A stretch of DNA of 64,000 nt, from the NCBI GenBank assembly GCA_022821905.1, contig JAJECS010000024.1:186001-250000 (forward strand), read 5' to 3'. A program made the position numbers and the translations under genes. The notes under the pieces are model-generated. The model did not search any database, was not told where the DNA came from, and saw only the letters and a program-made list of their open reading frames with translations. The number at the start of each line of letters is the position of its first letter. Within the stretch, counting starts at the first letter, position 1. Shown here piece after piece: positions 1 to 9,196 of this stretch. The stretch comes from Chloroflexota bacterium (GTDB lineage Bacteria > Chloroflexota > UBA11872).

Positions 1-430
1 CGTCCGGCTGGCTAACGGCGACCTGCTGTGCATGTTCCGCACCGGGTCCTACTCGCCCATGCACATGTCGCGCTCCGAGGACGGCGGGCGCACCTGGTCG
101 ACTCCGGTCAACGTCGGCTGGCAGGGCGTCAAGCCGCGCCTGGAGCTGCTGCCCAACGGCGTGCTGGCCTGCGCCGCAGGGCGCGGGGCCTACGGCCATC
201 CCCAGGTGACCCACGTGACCCTGAGTCTGGACGGCACCGGCCGCCATTGGGAGCCGCCGTTCGCCTTTCACACCGGCCCCGGCTGCTCCTACACCTCGAC
301 CATGCAGCGGGACGACCGGCTGCACGTGGTCTACTCGCACTCCGATTTCACCCGCGACATGGGCACCAACCAACTGCCGTCGCAGACCATTCGTCGGGCG
401 GTCTTGGACGTCGCCGTTCTCGATGACTGA
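1..430 (+). CDS. BNR/sialidase-like protein, C-terminal part (cut by window start)
   Basis: The reading frame is already open at base 2 and ends with TGA at 428-430, so only the last ~142 residues are present. The visible part carries an Asp-box (SEDGGRTW) and the same blocks as the next two genes (NGDLLCMFRTGSYSPM, KPRLELLPNGVLAC, GRGAYGHPQVTHV). These are BNR-type repeats of the six-bladed sialidase fold; such proteins bind or hydrolyse glycans. No catalytic assignment is possible from this fragment. It is the first of three tandem paralogs on the plus strand, 54 nt before the next. Confidence 0.8.
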   Translation, partial: VRLANGDLLCMFRTGSYSPMHMSRSEDGGRTWSTPVNVGWQGVKPRLELLPNGVLACAAGRGAYGHPQVTHVTLSLDGTGRHWEPPFAFHTGPGCSYTSTMQRDDRLHVVYSHSDFTRDMGTNQLPSQTIRRAVLDVAVLDD

Positions 431-484
431 TCGGCCGCACCACGAGATAACGCCGGCACGCCGCCGCGCAGGAGGTTAGTTCCG

Positions 485-1651
485 ATGCTCGAGTCCGCCA
501 CCTACAGCGACGGCGAGCGCACCGCAACCCTCAGCGTCGAGCGCATCGACACCTGGCAGGAAGACACCGAGGTCATCCTGAACTTCCCGCATGTGGTGGA
601 GCTCGCGGAAGACTGCCTATTCATGCGTTTCGCCCGCTCGCAGCACGCCATTGCCGAAGAGGAGCCCCACCGCGACGTCTACTCGACCGACGACGGCGAA
701 ACCTGGGCCGAGGCGCCGCCCGGCATGGAGTTCGGCGGCGGCAGCCTGGGCTATCTCCGCGACGGCACGATCATGCGGCTGGAGCACAACACGGTCGAGG
801 CCACGCAGCGCACCTGGGACAAGCACGTCGGCCCGTTCCACCTGGTCATGCAGGAGGACGACCCGACCTTCCGCCTGAACACCTGGCGACCGAACGGCGA
901 GCCCATCGACCGCATCGAGTTCAAGATCGCCGGGCTGCCCTGGGCCACCGCCTCCTACCAGACCTACGCCAAGATCCTGGACCTCGACGACGGCAGCCTG
1001 CTCGCCGCCATGGAAGCCCAGGTCGGCCCGCCGAGGGAAACCGACGACATTCGGCCCGACGGCCGGCACCGTTGGGAGATCACCATGACGACGTTCATCG
1101 TCCGGTCGCGCGACCGCGGCCGGACGTGGGACTTCGTCACGGCATTCAGGCCGGAAGAGCTGCCGCTGGTTTACGGGGTGAGCGATCGCCCCGTGGACGA
1201 GGGGCTCACGGAGGCCGACCTGATCGTCGCGGCAAACGGCGACATCCTGTGCGTCAACCGCACCGGCTCGTACTCGCCCATGTGGCAGACGCGATCGACC
1301 GACGGTGGCCACACCTGGGGAACGCCCCATCCCGTGGGGTGGCAGGGCGTGAAGCCACGGCTGAATCTCTTGCCCAACGGCGTGCTCACCTGCGCGGCGG
1401 GTCGCGGCGGCTACGGCCACCCCCAGATCACCCACGTGATGATCAGCCTGGACGGCACCGGCAACCACTGGGAAGCGCCCTTCGGCTTCCACACCGGTCC
1501 GGGTTGCTCCTACACCTCGACGATGGTCCGGGACGGGCAGTTGCACGTCGTCTTCTCGCATTCCGACTTCACCCGCCCGTTCGGCACGCACAACCTGCCC
1601 TCGCAGCGCATCCGGCGAGCGGTGATCGACGTGCAACTGCACGACAGCTAG
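485..1651 (+). CDS. BNR-repeat sialidase-like protein (tandem paralog 2)
   Basis: This 388-residue protein has Asp-boxes at STDDGETW, SRDRGRTW and STDGGHTW, typical of the sialidase/neuraminidase beta-propeller superfamily. An ATG start follows a strong AGGAGG (about 470-475) at good spacing. I see no signal peptide, so it is probably cytoplasmic unless exported another way. The C-terminal ~130 residues closely match the partial gene upstream and the next gene downstream, so the three arose by tandem duplication. The superfamily covers exo-sialidases but also many propellers with other substrates; true sialidase activity is not shown. The downstream epimerase and oxidoreductases suggest a role in processing unusual sugars (inference). 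Confidence 0.8.
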   Translation: MLESATYSDGERTATLSVERIDTWQEDTEVILNFPHVVELAEDCLFMRFARSQHAIAEEEPHRDVYSTDDGETWAEAPPGMEFGGGSLGYLRDGTIMRLEHNTVEATQRTWDKHVGPFHLVMQEDDPTFRLNTWRPNGEPIDRIEFKIAGLPWATASYQTYAKILDLDDGSLLAAMEAQVGPPRETDDIRPDGRHRWEITMTTFIVRSRDRGRTWDFVTAFRPEELPLVYGVSDRPVDEGLTEADLIVAANGDILCVNRTGSYSPMWQTRSTDGGHTWGTPHPVGWQGVKPRLNLLPNGVLTCAAGRGGYGHPQITHVMISLDGTGNHWEAPFGFHTGPGCSYTSTMVRDGQLHVVFSHSDFTRPFGTHNLPSQRIRRAVIDVQLHDS

Positions 1652-1784
1652 GCAGCCGCGCAACAGGCACACGCGTCATCTCCGCCCGCCGCTCCGATAA
1701 TGGGCCGCCCACTGCCCGCCGTTCGTTCGACACGCCCACAGCCCCGGGCTAGCATTTCGGCGCCCAACAACTGGAGTCACATCC

Positions 1785-2984
1785 ATGCTGCGGCAAGCCA
1801 CCTACGAGCGAAACGGACGCTCGGCATCGATCAGCGTCGAGCGCATCGACACCTGGTTCGAGACCACCGATTCGGTCATCAATTTCCCGGGCCTGGTGGA
1901 GCTCGAGGGCGACCACATGTTCTTGAGCTATCACCACGGGCGCCACGGCGGCCATGAGCCCCTGGAGCTCGCCGTCTCGGACGACGCCGGCGCCACCTGG
2001 CGCGAGGCGCCCGACGATCACCCGATGGTCTACATCCACCCGGACACGGGCCGCAAGGGCATCGAGTTTGCCTCTGGCGTCCTGGGCTACCCGCGCGACG
2101 ACTCCATCGTGCACATCGACCACGACACGGTGGAGCTGTCGGATCGCTGGAAAGACCGCACCTCAGGCTCCTACCACGAGATGGGGCAGGTCGAGAGCCC
2201 GACGTTCCTTTGGCGGCGCTGGTCCACGGCCGGCGAGCCGCTCGAAAAGCACACGTTCAAGGTTCGCGATCTGCCGTTCGCGCGCGCGTCGTATCAGTCC
2301 TACAGCTCGCTCATCGAGCTGGACAACGGCGACTACCTGACCGCCCTGGAGTGGGTGGACCTGTTGCCGGCCGACGAGTGGTCCACCGACACCCGCGGAC
2401 GTATTCGCAAGACCCGCATCGGGGTCTTCATCGTGCGTTCGAGCGATCAGGGCTACACCTGGGACTTCGTGCACAAGTTCGACGCCGGTGAGGTCAATCC
2501 CGTCTACGGTCCGGGCGACCGAACGGTCGACGAGGGGTTCGACGAGGCCGACCTCGTCGTCACGGCCAACGGCGACATACTCTGCGTGATGCGCACCGGC
2601 AGCTACTCGCCGATGTTCCAGTCGCGCTCCACCGACGGCGGCCACACCTGGTCCGAGCCCACCAACACCGGCTGGCAGGCCGTAAAGCCTCGGCTCACGC
2701 TGCTGCCCAACGGCATTCTCGCCTGCGCGTCCGGCCGCGGCGCCTACGGACATCCGCAGGTGACGCACGTGATGCTGAGCCTGGACGGCAATGGCGAGCA
2801 CTGGGAGACGCCTTTCGCCTTTCACACGCGCGGCGGCTGCTCCTACACCTCCAAGATGTACCGCGACGACCGACTGCACGTGATCTACTCGGACTCGGAC
2901 TTCACCCGCGAGTTGGGAACCATCGGCTTGCCGTCGCAGCGAATCTGCCGCGCGGTGATCGACGTGCAGAGTCCCGCGACCTAA
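1785..2984 (+). CDS. BNR-repeat sialidase-like protein (tandem paralog 3)
   Basis: This is a 399-residue paralog of the preceding gene. Both share the N-terminal block SVERIDTW followed by a propeller with Asp-boxes SDDAGATW, SSDQGYTW and STDGGHTW. GGAG about 9 nt upstream supports the ATG start. There is no visible signal peptide. It lies 33 nt before a TIM-barrel epimerase gene on the same strand, so co-transcription is likely. Substrate unknown; the call rests on repeat motifs and paralogy. Confidence 0.8.
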   Translation: MLRQATYERNGRSASISVERIDTWFETTDSVINFPGLVELEGDHMFLSYHHGRHGGHEPLELAVSDDAGATWREAPDDHPMVYIHPDTGRKGIEFASGVLGYPRDDSIVHIDHDTVELSDRWKDRTSGSYHEMGQVESPTFLWRRWSTAGEPLEKHTFKVRDLPFARASYQSYSSLIELDNGDYLTALEWVDLLPADEWSTDTRGRIRKTRIGVFIVRSSDQGYTWDFVHKFDAGEVNPVYGPGDRTVDEGFDEADLVVTANGDILCVMRTGSYSPMFQSRSTDGGHTWSEPTNTGWQAVKPRLTLLPNGILACASGRGAYGHPQVTHVMLSLDGNGEHWETPFAFHTRGGCSYTSKMYRDDRLHVIYSDSDFTRELGTIGLPSQRICRAVIDVQSPAT

Positions 2985-3017
2985 TCCGCCGCTGAATCCT
3001 CGAAGGGTGCGTTAGCC

Positions 3018-4016
3018 ATGCGGCTGGGCCTGTTGGTTCGCCTGTTCACGGCGACGCATGGGCGGATCGACGTGGAGTCGAGCGCCGCCGCGGCCAAGCC
3101 ACGCTGGGAACGATCCACGGTCACCCGCGCCGAGTTCGAGGCGTCCCTGGATCTGGCGGCTGAAATCGGCGCCGAGGTGGTCGAGATCACCCAAGCCGGT
3201 CAGCCCGCGGCGGCTGAGCTGCTGGTGGCGAGTCCTCGGCTGCGGCGCGAATTCAGCGCCATGGTCGCCGACCGTGGACTCTCGATCGCGGCGCTCAATG
3301 CCGCCGGCATGCCGCTGCACCCACGAGTCGGCGGGCGCGCCCGGCGGCTCATCCGGCGCACCATCGAGCTTGCCAGCCAGCTTGACGTCCGCACCGTCGT
3401 CAGCATGTCGGGCGCGGGTGGCGACGGGCCGGCGGCCAGCACAGTCAACTGGGTCAGCTTTCCCTGGCCCGAAGAATCGGTCGCGCTGCGGGAGCGCCAC
3501 TGGCAAGCGGCGGTGGGCCTCTGGCGCGACCTGGCGGGTTACGCGACCAGCCGCGGAGTCGATCGCCTGGCGCTGGAGCTGCATCCCATGCACCTCGTCT
3601 ACAACGTGCCGACGTTCAAGCGACTGCACGACGCCGTGGGGCCCGTCATCTCCGCCAACGTCGACCCCAGCCACCTCTTCTGGCAGGGCATGGATCCTGC
3701 CTCGGTGGTGCGCGCCCTGGGCGAGTCGGTGGCGCACGTGCACGTCAAGGACACGCAGCTCATCGACGACGAGCTCGCCACGGCGGGCGTGCTGGACGGG
3801 CGCAACTTCGGGGCGCACGGGCCGCGTGCCTGGATGCACCGAACCGTCGGCCGCGGTCACGGTGGCGACGTGTGGACGGGATTCTTCGAGGCCCTGCGAG
3901 ACGTTGGCTACACCGGTGCCCTGAGCCTCGAGAATGAGGACCCCTACCAGGACTACGCCGAGGGCGTGCGGGAAGCCGCCGCCTACGTGCGACCGATCCT
4001 GCAGGAACTCGAATGA
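3018..4016 (+). CDS. Sugar phosphate isomerase/epimerase (xylose isomerase-like TIM barrel)
   Basis: This 332-residue protein has the hallmarks of the AP endonuclease 2/xylose isomerase-like TIM barrel: LALELHPMHLVYN, ISANVDPSHLFWQGMDP, AHVHVKDTQ and ALSLENEDP near the C-terminus. These supply the Glu, Asp and His residues that bind the divalent metal in the family. It resembles the epimerase at 41812-42783, including the PSHLFWQG block. The stop overlaps the start of the following oxidoreductase by 4 nt (ATGA), which indicates translational coupling. Family members epimerise or isomerise sugars, inososes or keto acids; the substrate here is not predictable. Confidence 0.85.
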   Translation: MRLGLLVRLFTATHGRIDVESSAAAAKPRWERSTVTRAEFEASLDLAAEIGAEVVEITQAGQPAAAELLVASPRLRREFSAMVADRGLSIAALNAAGMPLHPRVGGRARRLIRRTIELASQLDVRTVVSMSGAGGDGPAASTVNWVSFPWPEESVALRERHWQAAVGLWRDLAGYATSRGVDRLALELHPMHLVYNVPTFKRLHDAVGPVISANVDPSHLFWQGMDPASVVRALGESVAHVHVKDTQLIDDELATAGVLDGRNFGAHGPRAWMHRTVGRGHGGDVWTGFFEALRDVGYTGALSLENEDPYQDYAEGVREAAAYVRPILQELE

Positions 4017-5140
4017 TCCTCCAAGAGCCGGAAACGCCGCCTCCGGCCTCCCTCGAAGACGTCACGGCCGTTCCGCTGACGCCGCCCTCGCTCGGCAAGC
4101 CGACTCCGCAAGACCTGCGCATCGGGCTCATCGGCGCCGGTCGCGTCGTGCACAACTCGGTGCTTCCGGCGTATCGCCAGACCGGGATCACACCGGTGGC
4201 CGCCGCCGATCCCGACCACGAGGCGCGCGCAGTCACGAAACAACGCTGGGGCGTTGAGCGTGTGTTCGCGGACTTCCGGGAGATGCTCGACGAGGTTGAG
4301 TTGGACGTGGTTGACGTCAACATTCGCTGGGACGTGGGACTCTCACCGACGCGCGTCGCGGCGGTCGAGGAGGCCGCACGACGCGGGGTCCACGTGCTCA
4401 TGGCCAAGCCGTTCGCCGCCACCTACGCCCAATGCCGCGCGATGGTCGAGGCGGCCCAGGCCGGGGGCGTCACCCTCGCGGTCGATCACAACACGCGCTT
4501 CGCACCGGTGCCGCATGGCATCCGCTCGCTGATCCAGGCCGGCGTGCTGGGCCCCCTGATTTCGGCCTCGTACCTGTATCACTCAGCCGTGGGACGCCAG
4601 CACACCAACGCCTTCGACGCGGCCTACGACAACGTGGTGCACGCCGCGGACACGTTGCTCACGTGGTTCGAGCAGGAGCCGGAGGAGGTCTACGCCCACT
4701 GGAGCCGCCGGGTCGACGGGGTGGGCTCGGTGTTCAGCGGCACGCTCAGGTTCGCGGACGGCGCCAACGCCACGATCCTGTTCGACTTCGCCACCCGCCA
4801 CCGCCGCCAGATGGACTTCGTGGCCGTCGGCGAGCGCGCCAGCGTTGACGGTCGCCAGGACGCCGGCGCGCCGCCGCCCGCCACGATGCGGCGCCCTACG
4901 CTGCGCTACGGTCCGCACACCCCACGCGGGTTGGTGGTTGAGCTGCCGCTGCACCACTCGCTGATGCCGGATTCCTTCCTGGCCTCGCGCGCCGACTTCC
5001 TGCAGGCGATTCATGAGGGGCGCGAGCCATGGGTGAGCGCCGCGCAGGTGCTGCGCACCATGCGCACGCACATCGCCCTGTGCCGGTCCGCCGCCGAGGG
5101 ACGCCCCGTCCGGCCGGCGTCGATCGAAGACTCGGACTAG
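4013..5140 (+). CDS. Gfo/Idh/MocA family oxidoreductase (atypical AKP motif)
   Basis: The 375-residue protein has an N-terminal Rossmann fold after a ~35-residue extension (RIGLIGAGRVVHNS) and a C-terminal alpha/beta domain, as in NAD(P)-dependent sugar or inositol dehydrogenases. The usual EKP motif, whose lysine takes part in catalysis, reads AKP here (VLMAKPFAATY): the lysine stays and the glutamate is lost. The start overlaps the upstream epimerase by 4 nt. An epimerase-dehydrogenase pair is common for inositol- or rare-sugar oxidation; the exact substrate is inference. Confidence 0.85.
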   Translation: MILQEPETPPPASLEDVTAVPLTPPSLGKPTPQDLRIGLIGAGRVVHNSVLPAYRQTGITPVAAADPDHEARAVTKQRWGVERVFADFREMLDEVELDVVDVNIRWDVGLSPTRVAAVEEAARRGVHVLMAKPFAATYAQCRAMVEAAQAGGVTLAVDHNTRFAPVPHGIRSLIQAGVLGPLISASYLYHSAVGRQHTNAFDAAYDNVVHAADTLLTWFEQEPEEVYAHWSRRVDGVGSVFSGTLRFADGANATILFDFATRHRRQMDFVAVGERASVDGRQDAGAPPPATMRRPTLRYGPHTPRGLVVELPLHHSLMPDSFLASRADFLQAIHEGREPWVSAAQVLRTMRTHIALCRSAAEGRPVRPASIEDSD

Positions 5141-5200
5141 GCGACACCGCGATCCGGCTGTGGCATCGTGCCCAGGCGCCGCCTGCCTGAGTAGCCACCG

Positions 5201-5812
5201 GTGCCAAACCTAGAGATACGCCCCCTCTCCGTCCGCCCCCTGGAAGCAACGGCATTCCACCCGTTCGGCGCGGTGATCGCGCCCGAAACCGCGGACGCCC
5301 CGAGCTTGAACCGCTCGCCGGGCAATCTCGGCTTTCTCTGGGTGCACAAGGAGCTCGAGTTCCCCAAGTCGGCCTACATGTGCAGCCTGCGCTACTACTA
5401 CCGCGGCAACCGCTGCGAGTTCCTGCAGAAGCACCCCGGAAGCACCGTCACACTCATTCCCGTCACCGGTGTGAGCGCGATCGTCGTTGCCCCCAATAAC
5501 GCTGAAGGCGGTCCGGACGTGGACGCCGCCCAGGCATTTCTGCTGGAGCCCGGCCGCGGCGCCGTGCTTCACCGCGGCGTATGGCTGCGCTATGCCTATC
5601 CCCTGACGCAGTTTGCCGACTTTGCCTACGTGACCCAGCGCGTCGACCCCGACACGGCCAACGTCAGCGACGACGTGGTGCGGGTGAATTTGGACACCGA
5701 CCTCGGCTTCGTGTTCGACCTGGCATTCGACGTTCCAACCGGCGAGGACTTTGCCCACACGCCCAGCGGCGCGCTGGCCGCGGGCCCGGAGCGAGACCCG
5801 CCGCACGCGTAG
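5201..5812 (+). CDS. AllA-like protein (ureidoglycolate lyase family)
   Basis: The 203-residue product begins at GTG and contains the AllA-type signature FHPFGAVI at about residues 20-27, a central cupin-like beta-rich region (FLQKHPGSTVTLIPV) and FLLEPGRGAVLHRGVWL. Ureidoglycolate lyases release urea from ureidoglycolate to give glyoxylate and are usually about 160-170 residues, so this one is somewhat long. No other purine-catabolism genes are visible nearby, so it may act on another ureido- or hydroxy-acid. It sits between two oxidoreductases on the same strand. Confidence 0.65.
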   Translation: MPNLEIRPLSVRPLEATAFHPFGAVIAPETADAPSLNRSPGNLGFLWVHKELEFPKSAYMCSLRYYYRGNRCEFLQKHPGSTVTLIPVTGVSAIVVAPNNAEGGPDVDAAQAFLLEPGRGAVLHRGVWLRYAYPLTQFADFAYVTQRVDPDTANVSDDVVRVNLDTDLGFVFDLAFDVPTGEDFAHTPSGALAAGPERDPPHA

Positions 5813-5928
5813 AAGTCGCCTGTCGACAACCCATCACATGTAGAGGCCCATGCCAAGGTCTCGTCGCCCTCTCAGGGATTCGTGAGCAGCGCGTAGACTC
5901 GCGCGCACCTGCAGCCGGGAGCACCCGC

Positions 5929-6954
5929 ATGCTTCAGATCGGGCTCATCGGACTGGGCGGCATCGCCTCCGCGCACCTGAAGGGCCTCGCCCTGCTCGAG
6001 GCCGAAGGCCTGGCCCGCTGCGTGGCCGGCGCCGAGCCTGTGGACGAGCGACGCGAGGAACGCCGCAAGGCCTTCGGTATTCCCAAGGTCTACGCCGGCC
6101 ACCGCGACCTGTTGGCCGACCCGGCCGTCGAGGCCGTGGCCATCCTCTTGCCCCACCACCTGCACGCCGGCGTCACCGTCGAAGCCCTGGACGCCGGCAA
6201 GCACGTGCTGGTCGAGAAGCCGATGGCCGTCACGATGGACGAGTGCGATCGCATGATCGAGGCCGAAGCGCGAAACGGTCGGCTCCTGCAGATCGGCCTC
6301 ACCGGCCAATATCGACCGGCGATGCGCACGGCGAGGGCCTTCCTGGACACCAACGCCCTCGGCCCCGTCATCCAGGTGCTGGCGCTGGTGAGCGCCAAGC
6401 TGCCCTACGAGCACCGCGACCGCTATATGCGAACCCGCTCCATGGGCGGCGGCCAGTGGCTCGGCGACGGCGCCCACATGGTCGACTGGGTGACGCACTT
6501 AGTCGGCTCCAAGGCGGTCTCGGTGAAGGCGGCTCTCGGGACGTACATGCACTTCATGTCGGGGGACGACACCGCCACCGCGCTCATCCAATACGCCAAC
6601 GGGGTCGCCGGCGTGGTGATCATGGTGGCCCATTCACGCGGTCCCGAAGAGACGGGGATGGTCGACGTCCACGGCTCCCAAGGGCGGCTGCAACTGGATT
6701 GGGTGAGCGACGCCGGGCCGCACGGCCAGGTGCGCGTAGGCCAGGACGGCGCCTGGCGCGAGCTGGACATCGAGCCGATCAACGACTTCGCCGAGCAGTA
6801 CCGCGACTTCGTCATGGCGATAGCGACTGGCGACCGACCACCCGCCAGCAGCGCCTATGGCCGCCACATCATGGAAATCCTCTTCGCCGCCGAACGCTCC
6901 AGCATCACCGGCCGCGAGGTCGTGCTGGAGCCGCTCGAACGGGAGCCGTGGTAG
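5929..6954 (+). CDS. Gfo/Idh/MocA family oxidoreductase
   Basis: A 341-residue two-domain NAD(P)-dependent oxidoreductase: GLIGLGGIASAH Rossmann motif at the start, catalytic VEKPMA motif and DGAHMVDW in the substrate domain. The frame is open upstream, but the ATG at 5929 begins exactly where the Rossmann strand starts, so the upstream extension is not credible. No second-domain feature identifies the substrate. It closes the first plus-strand catabolic block. Confidence 0.85.
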   Translation: MLQIGLIGLGGIASAHLKGLALLEAEGLARCVAGAEPVDERREERRKAFGIPKVYAGHRDLLADPAVEAVAILLPHHLHAGVTVEALDAGKHVLVEKPMAVTMDECDRMIEAEARNGRLLQIGLTGQYRPAMRTARAFLDTNALGPVIQVLALVSAKLPYEHRDRYMRTRSMGGGQWLGDGAHMVDWVTHLVGSKAVSVKAALGTYMHFMSGDDTATALIQYANGVAGVVIMVAHSRGPEETGMVDVHGSQGRLQLDWVSDAGPHGQVRVGQDGAWRELDIEPINDFAEQYRDFVMAIATGDRPPASSAYGRHIMEILFAAERSSITGREVVLEPLEREPW

Positions 6955-7014
6955 CGCCTTCGACCAGTCGTCGGTAAGCCCCCTTCCGAAGCGACGAACG
7001 GGGTCTCGTTACCA

Positions 7015-8247
7015 TTGGCGGGTGCGGCGTTGCCGCATGGGAGGATTCCACTGCCCATTCGCCGCTCCGCGGCATTCGCCGCGGCTTATCTGACGTTCGC
7101 GCTGGCGGTTCTCGCAATCGCCGCCCTCGCCGTGGGATTGCTGATCAGCCGTCCGTTTGCGGTCGTGGGCGCCTGCACCATTCAGTCCGAGTTCACAGCC
7201 GTGTGGCGCGACGAGCCCACCAGCTGCCCCGAAAGCAATCTCGTCGACGCCGATCTCTCGGGTGCGTTTCTCCGCGACTCGAACTTCTCCGGCGCGGACC
7301 TGTCCGGCGCCAACTTCAGTGACGCGGACCTTCGGTTCGCCGACTTCATCGGTGCCACGCTGGACGGCGCCGATCTGTCCGACGCCAACCTCTACGGGGC
7401 CACGTTCCGCGACGCCCGGCTAATTGCCACCCGATTCGACGGCGCCACCATGACCGGCGCGAATCTGCAGAACTCCGACTTCAGCGATGCGAGCCTGCGC
7501 GCCGTGGACGCCTCCTGGATCGAACTGGACAACTCGGTCGCGGCCAATGTCGACATGTCCGGCGCCGAACTCAGCCGAGCGCGGTTCTATGGCACCCGTC
7601 TCCCTGGCGCGGATCTAAGCAATGTCGAACTCACGAACTCAACCATGATCCGCGTCGACATGTCGGGCGGCGCCCTGCGCGACGCCATGATCATCAACAC
7701 GAACGTCTACGCCTCCAACTTCTCCCGGGCGCAGTTGAGCGGCATGCGGGTGTATGGGTCCGAGTTTCGCCGTACCGACTTCAGCGGCGCGGTGCTCACC
7801 GACATCACCGTGTCGGGCACGCTGCTCATGGGTTCCGATTTCTCGGGATTTGAGGAATTCGGCGCCAGTGCCGACTTTCGCGGCGCCACGTTGCGCGCGT
7901 CCAGCTTCGACGATGCGGATTTCTCTCACGCCATCGTGTCGGATATGCAGACGTTTGCGGTGGGATTTCGCCGGTCAAACCTCCAGAATGCCGATTTCAG
8001 CCGCGCCGAGCTGATCCGCGCCGCGTTCACGAACGCCGATTTGCGCAGCGCCCAACTCTCCAATGCCGATCTTTCGGGGTCGAATCTAGATGGCGCGTTG
8101 CTGAACGGCGCCGACCTGACCGACGCGAACCTTACCGGCGCGGAGCTGATCGGCGCGGATCTGACCGACGCCGTGCTCGAAGGCGCCGACCTCACCGACG
8201 CGCTCTTCAGCGAGCGAATGCGGCAGCAACGCGACGGGGAGCGCTGA
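7015..8247 (+). CDS. Membrane-anchored pentapeptide-repeat protein
   Basis: About 400 residues. One hydrophobic segment (about residues 19-45, AYLTFALAVLAIAALAVGLL) is followed by a long run of A(D/N)LxX pentapeptides (for example GADLSGANFSDADLRFADF), which predicts a right-handed quadrilateral beta-helix outside the membrane. A single N-terminal anchor with no enzyme domain suggests a scaffold or binding role; the function is unknown. The TTG at 7015 has no clear ribosome binding site, whereas GGGAGG at 7039-7044 lies 6 nt before an in-frame CTG at 7051, which would begin LPIRRSA just before the membrane segment. CTG 7051 is therefore a plausible true start. Confidence 0.8.
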   Translation: MAGAALPHGRIPLPIRRSAAFAAAYLTFALAVLAIAALAVGLLISRPFAVVGACTIQSEFTAVWRDEPTSCPESNLVDADLSGAFLRDSNFSGADLSGANFSDADLRFADFIGATLDGADLSDANLYGATFRDARLIATRFDGATMTGANLQNSDFSDASLRAVDASWIELDNSVAANVDMSGAELSRARFYGTRLPGADLSNVELTNSTMIRVDMSGGALRDAMIINTNVYASNFSRAQLSGMRVYGSEFRRTDFSGAVLTDITVSGTLLMGSDFSGFEEFGASADFRGATLRASSFDDADFSHAIVSDMQTFAVGFRRSNLQNADFSRAELIRAAFTNADLRSAQLSNADLSGSNLDGALLNGADLTDANLTGAELIGADLTDAVLEGADLTDALFSERMRQQRDGER

Positions 8248-8257
8248 GGGTCGATCC

Positions 8258-8608
8258 ATGATGGAGTACAAGGGCTATCTGGCCGAAGTCGAGTACGACG
8301 ACTCCGTGCGGTGTTTGCACGGGCGGGTGATCAACACCGGCGCCTATCCCATCGCCACCTTCGAGACCGCCGATCCAGAGTGCCTGCGTGAGGAATTCCA
8401 AAGGTCCATTGACGAATACCTCGCGTCATGCGACGAGGACGGCGTGGATCCCATTCCACCCTTCTCAGGCAAGCTCCAACTGCGGCTCGGCAGCGACCTC
8501 CATCGGCGCGTCACCGTGGCCGCCGCCGAGAGCGGTCAGAGCATCAACGGGTGGATCACACAGGTGCTAGCCGAACGGGTGCGGTCGGCCGCCGGCGACC
8601 CTCCGTAG
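8258..8608 (+). CDS. HicB-family antitoxin-like protein (orphan)
   Basis: This 116-residue protein has the HicB layout: an N-terminal degraded RNase H-like fold (MMEYKGYLAEVEYDDSV, FETADPECLREEFQRSIDEYL) and a C-terminal ribbon-helix-helix-like stretch (LHRRVTVAAAESGQSINGWI) that would bind DNA. HicB antitoxins normally neutralise a small HicA RNase encoded next to them. I see no HicA-like ORF (~60-80 residues, double-stranded-RNA-binding fold) on either side. It lies 10 nt after the pentapeptide gene and may share its transcript. Confidence 0.75.
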   Translation: MMEYKGYLAEVEYDDSVRCLHGRVINTGAYPIATFETADPECLREEFQRSIDEYLASCDEDGVDPIPPFSGKLQLRLGSDLHRRVTVAAAESGQSINGWITQVLAERVRSAAGDPP

Positions 8609-8741
8609 GAACTTCGCGGCGGTCGCGCTGTCCCGGCAGAATAGCCGCCATGTCCCGGCCGCCCAGGCAGTAACGGATACCGGCCGGTGACTGAGTTGTC
8701 TGGTGCCATGTTGGCCGCTGCCCCCTCGCCGAGACCAATTG

Positions 8742-9179
8742 CTAGAGCTCGGATTCGTCAACCTCATCCGCTCCCCCCGTCAGCAAATAGTGATTGACGG
8801 CAACGCTCGGGTGCACCACGCCCTCGAGCGTGAACCCTTTCTCGTCAAGCATGCGTCGCACGTCTCGGTTGCGGGCGTGGAAGTCGGCCTTGGCCTGCGC
8901 GGCTGCATCGGGGTCTTCGGGAACGGCATACATCTCGCTGATGGCATCGAGTCCTTCCACGCGACCATCGGCGTATAGACGCACGTGCCGGTCGTTCGTC
9001 ATCCGGTGGCTGGCGTAGTAGTCCAGATACTCGGCGCCGTCGTCGGCGCCGAAGGCGTACCAGACGGTCCAGCCATTCCTGACGATTCGACCGGCCTGCC
9101 TGGACGCGACGGCCTCAGGCGGCAGACAGATATCCCAATGGGCGAAATCGCCGTTGAATTCGCTCTCAATCCGATCCAT
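8742..9179 (-). CDS. Conserved-looking hypothetical protein
   Basis: 145 residues with ATG at 9179, starting MDRIESEFNGDFAHWDICLP. It is soluble and acidic at the C-terminus, with no membrane segment and no motif I recognise. It lies 17 nt after the stop of the glycoside-hydrolase-like gene at 9197-10963 and so is the last gene of a three-gene minus-strand operon. Its role is probably linked to that pair, but I cannot name it. Confidence 0.7.
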   Translation of the reverse strand: MDRIESEFNGDFAHWDICLPPEAVASRQAGRIVRNGWTVWYAFGADDGAEYLDYYASHRMTNDRHVRLYADGRVEGLDAISEMYAVPEDPDAAAQAKADFHARNRDVRRMLDEKGFTLEGVVHPSVAVNHYLLTGGADEVDESEL

Positions 9180-9196
9180 GCCCGTGGTTTGGCCCA

